DNA from: Podocnemis expansa
Taxonomy: Eukaryota; Chordata; Testudines; Podocnemididae
Assembly: GCA_007922195.1 (NCBI GenBank)
Contig: ML681995.1
Span: 17,118,079-17,182,078 of the forward strand
Reading direction: 5' to 3'
Length of the DNA stretch: 64,000 nt
Part shown: in pieces, positions 58,259-64,000 of the stretch
Layout: each line of letters opens with the position of its first letter
How positions within the stretch are numbered: position 1 is the first letter of the stretch
Notes under the pieces: generated by a model
Told to the model about the DNA's origin: nothing
Seen by the model: only the letters and a program-made list of their open reading frames with translations
Databases searched by the model: none
Position numbers and translations under genes: made by a program

Positions 58259-60860
58259 CTAAACCATCGCAGTCATGGTTTTGTCCAGCCAGGCCTTAAA
58301 CACCTCCAAAGATGGAGACTCCACCACCTCCCTTGGCAGCTCATTCCAAGGCTTCACCACTTGCCTAGTAAAAAAGGTTTTTCTAATATCCAGCCTCGAC
58401 CTTCCTAACCGCAACTTGAGACCAATGTTCCCTCTAAGCTGCGCTGGCGCGCTGTGGCGCAGCCTGCCACAGCTGCCAGCGCAGCGAAAGCTGCCGGCAG
58501 CAAACTGCCGGCAGCCGGAATCCCTGCATAGAACTCCTCTGGGGCTGGGAGTTTTGAAAACTCCCGCCCAGAGAAGCTCCAACGGAGCATGCCCAGAAAG
58601 TCTGGGCATGCTCCGTAGAGCTCCTCTGGCCTGGGAGTTATGGCTGGGCCATCGGGCTCCCGTCGGAGCCGGCGGGCTGCCACGAGGGGGGACCGAGCGG
58701 GAGCGGGGGGGCGAGCGGGAGGGGGCAGGCTGCCAGGAGGGGGGGGCTGAGCAGTGGGCCCCGTGGAGGGGGGGGAGCGCAGCGAGCAACCGGAGTTGCT
58801 CAGCTGCCCTCTCCCCTTAGAGGGAACATTGCTTGAGACCATTGCTCCTCGTTCTGTCCTCTGTTATTACCGAGAACAGTTGAGCTCCATCTTCCTTAGA
58901 GCATCCCTTCAAGTAGTTGAAAGTTGCTATCAAATCCCCCCTCAATCTTCTCTTCTGCAGAATAAATAAGCCTAATGCTTTCAGTCTTTCCTCATAGGGC
59001 TTGTGCTCTAGCCCTTTAATCATTTTGGTTGCCCTCCTCTGAACTCTCTCTAGCATGTCCCTGTCCTTTTTGTAGTGGGGAGCCCAAAACTGGACAGTAT
59101 TCTAGATGTGGTCTTATCAGTGCAGAATAGAGGGGAATGATCACATCCCTTGATCTGCTGGTAATACTTCTTTTGATGCAGCCCAGTATGCCATTGGCCT
59201 TTTTGGCAGCAAGAGCACACTGCTGACTCTCATCTAGCTTCCCATCCACCACAACCCCCAGGTCCTTTTCTACACTGCTGCTACTTAGCTGAATGTTTCC
59301 CAGCCTGTAGTGGTGCCCGGGGCTTTTTCGTCCCACGTGCAGGATTTTACACTTGTCCTTATTGACCCTCATAACACTTCTCTTGGCCAACTGTTCCAAT
59401 TTATCTAGGTCTCCCTGAATCCTGTCCTTGCCCTCCAATGTGTCTACTGGTCCCCCCAGCTTGGTGTCATCCGCAAACTTACTGAGAATGCAGTCTCTTC
59501 CATCATCCAGATCACTGATGAAAATGTTGAACAGAACCGGCCCAAGGACCGACCCCTGGGGCACACCACTCGTGACTGGTTGCCAGCTAGACATGGAACC
59601 ATTGATTCCTACACGCTGAAACCGTTGATCTAGCCAGTTTTCTATCCACCTTATAGTCCACCTATCCAACCCATACTTCCTTAATTTAATTTGTCAATGA
59701 GAATGCTGTGGGAAACTGTATCAAAAGCCTTGTTAAAAATCAAGGTATATCACATCAACGGTTCTTCCTGCATCCAGAAAACCAGTCATCTGATCATAGA
59801 AGGAGATGAGATTGGTCAGGCATGATTTACCCTTGGTAAATCCATGCTGTCTGTTCCTGATCACTTTATTTTCCTCTAAGTGTTTGAGGATGGATTCTTT
59901 GAGAATCTGCTCCATAATTTTGCCAGGGATTGAGGTGAGGCTGACTGGTCTATAACTCCCCGGATCCTCCTTTTTCCCTTTCTTGAAAATAGGCACTACA
60001 TTTGCTTTTTTCCAATCCTCTGGCACCTCCCCCATTCTCCATGAGTTTTGAAAGATAACGGCCAGCAGTGCTGCTGTCTCATCAGCCAATTCCCTTAGCA
60101 CTCTTGGATGGAGTTCGTCCGGCCCCATGGACTTGTGCACATCCAGCTTCTTTAAGCAGTCCCTAACCTGACCTTCCATCACCAAGGGCCTGTCTTCTTC
60201 TCTCCCATCTGCCACACCCATGGTAGTGGGCTGGGAGCTGACCCTGCCTGTGAAAACTGAAGCAAAAAATGCATTGAGGACTTCAGCTTTTTCCTCATCC
60301 TCTGTCACAAGGATGCTTGCCCTATTCCGCAAGGGGCCTACACCATCCCTGATCCTCTTCTTGTTATTAACATACTTGTAGAACCCCTTCTTGTTATCCT
60401 TTACATCCCTCGCTAGCCACAACTCTATTTGTCCTTTGGCCTTTCTGATTTTATCCCTGCAGTCCCTAGCAATATCTTTATATGCCTCTTTGGTCATCTG
60501 ACCAAGCTTCCACTTCCTGTAAGCTTCCTTTTTATGTTTAAGCTCAGAGCAGAGTTCCCTGCTAAGCCATTCTGGCTGCCTCACATGTTTGTTCTTTCTC
60601 CTAACTGGAATGGCAACTTCCTGTGCCCTTAGCAGGGTTTCTTTAAAATATAACCAACTCTCTTGGACTCCCTTCCCCTTCAGATTAGCTTCCCAAGGGA
60701 TCCTGCCCATCAGTTCCCTGAGGGAGCCAAAATCTGCTTTTTCGAAGTCCAGGGTTTGTGTTTTGCTTCTTTCCTTCCTTCAATCAGCATCCTGAACTCA
60801 ACCATGTCATGGTCACTACTGCCTAGCTTGCCATTTACCTCTACATCCCTGATCAATTCT
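58259..60860 (-). pseudogene. CR1 ORF2 (reverse transcriptase), interrupted
   Basis: The frame at 60710-59733 has the ORF2 middle region with ARDVKDNKKGFYKYVNNKKR, VLNAFFASVFTG and SYRPVSLTSIPGKIMEQI. It is lost at a stop near 59733, next to the ...VIYLDF motif. Frame 59669-59016 continues with SGVPQGSVLGPVLFNIFISD and FADDTKLGG, the RT active site with the Asp pair. The C-terminal part ([20 protein letters not shown]) is cut by the MITE at 58831 and resumes at 58422 with the last 55 or so codons, ending at TGA at about 58259. RT copies the LINE RNA at a nicked target. Small indels and the MITE disable it. Confidence 0.93.
58423..58831. mobile_element. Young hAT MITE of the TTCCCTCTAA-ended family, 409 bp, inside CR1
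   Basis: The left end CAATGTTCCCTCTAAGC and the right end CTTAGAGGGAACATTG are near-perfect inverted repeats, with an exact duplication CTTGAGAC at 58415-58422 and 58832-58839. GC-rich interior. A perfect 16-bp-arm hairpin with a three-base loop lies at 58582-58616 (ACGGAGCATGCCCAGA, AAG, then its reverse complement). The insertion interrupts a CR1 coding frame. Confidence 0.95.
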
Positions 60861-60905
60861 TCCCTGTTTGTGAGCATTGTGAATTTAAGTAATCTGATGA
60901 CAACA

Positions 60906-61405
60906 TGAAGACTCTGAAGTCAACCAGAGACTTCGCTGTTCTTATTAATTTTACATGGAAGGTACTCAGATACTAAAGGGATGGGCATCAGTATAAAGTC
61001 CTAAAATAGGGAAATATGTAGATTTAACTCTAGTAACAGTTTTTTTAAAAAGTGAATCCAAACTTTAAAAATACACATGCTAACCTAGCCTGCATATCCA
61101 AGTATATCAAGATGAAGAAGCTGAATAATTAGCACAGTAGATTACAATGCAATAATGAAACTAGAAGCATGACTCATCCTAATAATTATTTGCCACTTGC
61201 TAACTTGCCATTCTGTATTTGAACGTTGCAAATAAAATGGGTTTTAAACATTCCATCCATTATTTAATTTGTCATGCTTAATGCACTAATGTGCTACATT
61301 TTTAAAAGAAATGTTTTAATCAATTCCATTCCAAAGAGGAATGAAAGGCCACACAAATTACTGCCATGGTTTCCAGATCTAAAACCTCCTTTCCTTTTAA
61401 AATGT
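60906..61405. other. Unassigned sequence
   Basis: AT-rich with no feature. It lies between the truncated 5' edge of CR1 and the third copy of the unclassified repeat. Confidence 0.4.
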
Positions 61406-61407
61406 TG

Positions 61408-61661
61408 CGACAGGCTGCTCCCCACGTCTGGTCCAGTGTGCTGCTGTGACCCCCTCCCCCGATTCCCACTCCTGAAATCTGATTCGCCCCACTCTTCCAG
61501 GTGACCACCCACTGCTAAGTCAGTCCACTCCAGCCTCTCTCCAGCAATGTTCCCAAGAAGTGGGTGTATGCCCTCTGGCTACTTGAGGAAGGGTCCCCAA
61601 GCAAGCACACCCAGCTGCTGTTACCTCATCAGGAGTCACTGTCTTACAGGGATTGGGACCC
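61408..61661 (-). repeat. Unclassified interspersed repeat, copy 3 (truncated)
   Basis: It shares the GACAGGCTGCTCCCCACG, TCTGGTCCAGTGTGCTGCTG, GTCAGTCCACTCCAGCCTCT and GGCTACTTGAGG words with 26106-27085 and 30245-31300. It stops at the MITE beginning at 61662. Confidence 0.7.
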
Positions 61662-61809
61662 CAATGTTCCCTCTAAGCTGATGATGCAGCTGAGCAAGTC
61701 CCCCCCCCCAGTTCTCAGACCCCCATCCGGCCCCTTCCCTGCTGCCCACTGGCTCCCTGAGTGCATCCATAACTTGCTCAGCTGCACCATCCGTTTAGAG
61801 GGAACACTG
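61662..61809. mobile_element. Short member of the TTCCCTCTAA-ended hAT family, 148 bp
   Basis: The left end CAATGTTCCCTCTAAGCTGA and the right end TTTAGAGGGAACACTG are inverted. GATGATGCAGCTGAGCAAG and CTTGCTCAGCTGCACCATC also pair across the interior. It closely matches 34028-34174. No target duplication is seen. Confidence 0.85.
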
Positions 61810-61817
61810 AACCACTT

Positions 61818-62250
61818 AATTTATGCGTGTTGCTTCTTGTCCTGTCATTGGTGGTTAAGGAGAAGAATTTTCTGCCTTCTTGTAACAACCTTTTAGGTAC
61901 TTGAAAAAACTCAGTCTTCTCATTTCAAGACTAAACAGACACAGTTCTTTTACTCTTCCCTCATAAGTCAAGTGTTCCAGATCTTTAATCAGTCTTGCAG
62001 CTCTTCTCTGGATTTTTTTTTCCAATTTTTCCACTTATTTCCTAAATGGAAGTACCCAGAACTGAACACAACACTCCAACTGAGGCCTAATCAGCACAGA
62101 ACAGACATACTCCATGTAGACATACAATACTCCTGTTACTATGTCCCAGAATGGTGTTTGTCTTTTTTGCAACAGTGTTACACTGTCGACTTGTATTTAG
62201 CTTGTGGTCCGCTATGACGCACAGATCCCTTTCCACAGTACTGGAATTAA
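61818..62250 (-). mobile_element. CR1 LINE fragment (3' half of ORF2)
   Basis: TTTTACTCTTCCCTCATAAG, AGATCTTTAATCAGTCTTGC, AGCTCTTCTCTGG and ACAGATCCCTTTCCACAGTA are worn versions of the CR1 ORF2 end written on the non-coding strand, paralleling 58960-59280. Minus orientation. Confidence 0.82.
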
Positions 62251-63756
62251 GCACATGCTTAAATTCTTTGATGAAAAGGAGCTATTATGAGAAAGGGTGG
62301 AAAAGCCCACCATTTAAGGACCTGTTTACAGGGTTTGGTCCTGCTAGTAGACACAGGGTGCTTCCTGAGAAGTGTTCAATACCCTAATCTTCCATTTAAG
62401 CCAATGGACTCTCCTTTAGTCAGTCTAAGTCAATAAACTGGGGGGAGGGGGGCAAATCCAGCATCTCTCAGGAGATGCTTCATCTCTCATAGGACTGAGC
62501 CAATGCATTTGGCTTTAAGCGGAATTAAGACATGTCAGGGAGGAACAACAGAATGAATTTTCCACCAGTATGAAGAGTCTGAGGACCATTTAAACCCTAT
62601 ATTGTTGGACCTCAGTGGTTCAAAGGCCTTATGCTGCATTCCACAGTGGGGTGAAATCTATCCTAAAGGAACAAAGACTAAGAAAGCCAGGGTAATCCAA
62701 CAAATACATTTTTCTCTTTCATTCTGCCAGCTATAGCTCTGTGAATTATTCTGGATAGTACTTCAGAATGTTCTTACAAATATAGAATAGTTTGTAAAAA
62801 TTATAGAAATCTTAGGAATAGCACTCAGTTAGGTACTGTACATACCGTAGTGGGTGGTGTAGTAAGAGATCATAGCTCTTAATAGGGCAACACGCTACAG
62901 CTATTAACCTTGGCTGAGAGGCAGGGCTGAAACCTTTCTGGGCAACTGGTGGAGTGTCAATACTATGGCTTCTACTTTGTGAAATTGTATCTCTAATGCG
63001 TTTTGAAGAAAAAAGAAAGATGCAAGTGTAAAACCCACCTTTGCGGGCTGTGACCCCAAATTGAAACCAATACCTCCAGCATTACAATCCTGACCCTTTA
63101 CCACTTCAGCTGAAGTACTAACTCCTTTATTGCTTATCCGTAAGTTTCTTCTCTGTGGAAAAGGAGGAGGACAATAATATATTTTAAACAGTAAGTTAAA
63201 TAAGCATATTTTTATGTTACTGCTTCAGTTAGTTAATCAGTGACCTTATAGCTGTAACAAAACAGGACTTTAAATCAGCACAGTGTTGCTGTAAGGAGTC
63301 TTTATATCCAGGTTTTTTGGAGGGTATTTGTTGTGGGATTGTGTGGTGGAGGAGTTAGTTTATCTGCACTGCCTAGCATCAAAATAGCTGGTGTGCATAG
63401 CTGATATGTTGATATTTACATGTTATCTGCAGAGTGATATGACCCATTTTATAAATGGGAGAAAAAGAATTAAAATGAACAAGAATAATGCAGTGTCCTG
63501 GTCTGAGACACTTTGAACTCAGTAGGAGGATTTTTAAGGAGCCAATCTACTTTCTACTTTATTTTTAGAAAAGGGTTTTAGTAATCGTAAAAAGGTTCAG
63601 GACTGTTTGGCTAGTATCTAAAACATGGCAGCTATCAAAAGGATAGAATTATGCACTTAAAGTAAATACTCTTCTGCTGTTCTTGAGTAACTAGAGGTGA
63701 CATGAACTCAAAAAAAAATCTCTGATTTCTGACTTGTACAATAAAGATCAACATTG
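62251..63756. other. Unassigned sequence at the right of the window
   Basis: I see no exon (including no 5' PLPPR1 exon) and no transposon ends. Confidence 0.4.
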
Positions 63757-63764
63757 TAATGGAG

Positions 63765-63851
63765 TCTAGTGGCACTTTGAAAGACTAACCAATTACCAGA
63801 CTCCTTGTTTGTTTTGCTGGACTAGCCTAACACAGCTACCCCTTTGGATTT
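63765..63851 (+). mobile_element. Very short Penelope-like fragment with 8-bp duplication
   Basis: It contains GGCACTTTGAAAGACTAACC, AGACTCCTTGTTTGTTTTGC and the tail CTAACACAGCTACCCCTTTG. TAATGGAG flanks it at 63757-63764 and 63852-63859. Part of the left arm remains in inverted orientation. Confidence 0.82.
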
Positions 63852-63859
63852 TAATGGAG

Positions 63860-64000
63860 AGTGTCCAAAATTGCATTTAGTTAAGGTGTAGCATCTCAGT
63901 GTAATTTGCACTTGCTTCTAACCTACAAAGGAAAGCTACAATTTGCCTTATCAGGCATGGCTGTTGTCTGGGGAAGCTGCTTCTCTACTTTTTATGACCC
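63860..64000. other. Unassigned right edge
   Basis: Too short to interpret. Confidence 0.4.

Larger units (their letters stand above)
58187..60905 (-). mobile_element. CR1 LINE, 5'-truncated, about 2.7 kb
   Basis: The minus-strand element runs from about 60905 into ORF2 and ends at the CR1 3' terminus (58190-58260, with AGAATCCTAGGGTTGGAACA and GTCATCTAGTCCAACCCCCT). The 3' end carries a single AGAATCCTAGGG-like terminal unit. Only the last part of the endonuclease is present, and the truncation at the 5' side is normal for LINEs. It is split by a hAT MITE (58423-58831). It looks the youngest CR1 in the window. Confidence 0.93.

Noticed and set aside
58275..58842. 181-codon plus-strand and 145-codon minus-strand frames
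   Set aside because: They cross the MITE/CR1 boundaries. The genuine coding sequence there is CR1 ORF2 on the minus strand.

Overview
The window is vertebrate, almost certainly reptilian and most likely turtle, nuclear DNA. It lies inside one large gene on the minus strand. Two exons can be read with good splice sites: 53243-53431 (63 codons, phase 0/0) and 21177-21309 (44 codons plus one base). They join in frame and read as the first two transmembrane segments and following loop of a phospholipid phosphatase-related protein, best matched to PLPPR1 (LPPR1/PRG-3). The intron between them is about 31.9 kb. Upstream and downstream exons were not found and probably lie outside the window.

Everything else recognisable is transposon-derived. 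In order: a full-length decayed ZBED5/SCAND3-like hAT transposase (about 170-2050, minus); small non-autonomous hAT elements, several with 8-bp target duplications (2608, 3345, 3859, 4176, 10961); a complete Ty3/Gypsy element with 204-bp LTRs and a 5-bp duplication (5551-10206); a Penelope-like element with reverse transcriptase and GIY-YIG endonuclease (about 23930-25420) and six shorter relatives, three with a head-to-head inverted 3' end; three copies of an unclassified repeat of about 1 kb (26.1, 30.2 and 61.4 kb); a 2-kb hAT unit holding a CA-rich minisatellite (32130-34174); a 1.1-kb hAT (34333-35461); a 4.2-kb hAT with transposase remnant and a roughly 228-bp GC-rich tandem repeat (36148-40380); a DIRS-type tyrosine-recombinase retrotransposon with both inverted terminal repeats and the internal complementary region (about 43546-49480); and a 5'-truncated CR1 LINE (58187-60905) split by a young hAT MITE, plus older CR1 pieces.

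The mix of CR1, DIRS, Penelope/Neptune-like and abundant hAT elements, without L1, Alu or B-type SINEs, is what suggests a turtle rather than a mammal or bird. None of the transposon proteins is intact. I found no RNA genes, no CRISPR arrays and no prokaryotic features. The most informative structures are the complete DIRS terminal architecture, the exact 8-bp duplications around two large hAT units, the inverted Penelope ends, and a near-perfect 28-bp-arm hairpin at 23765-23824.
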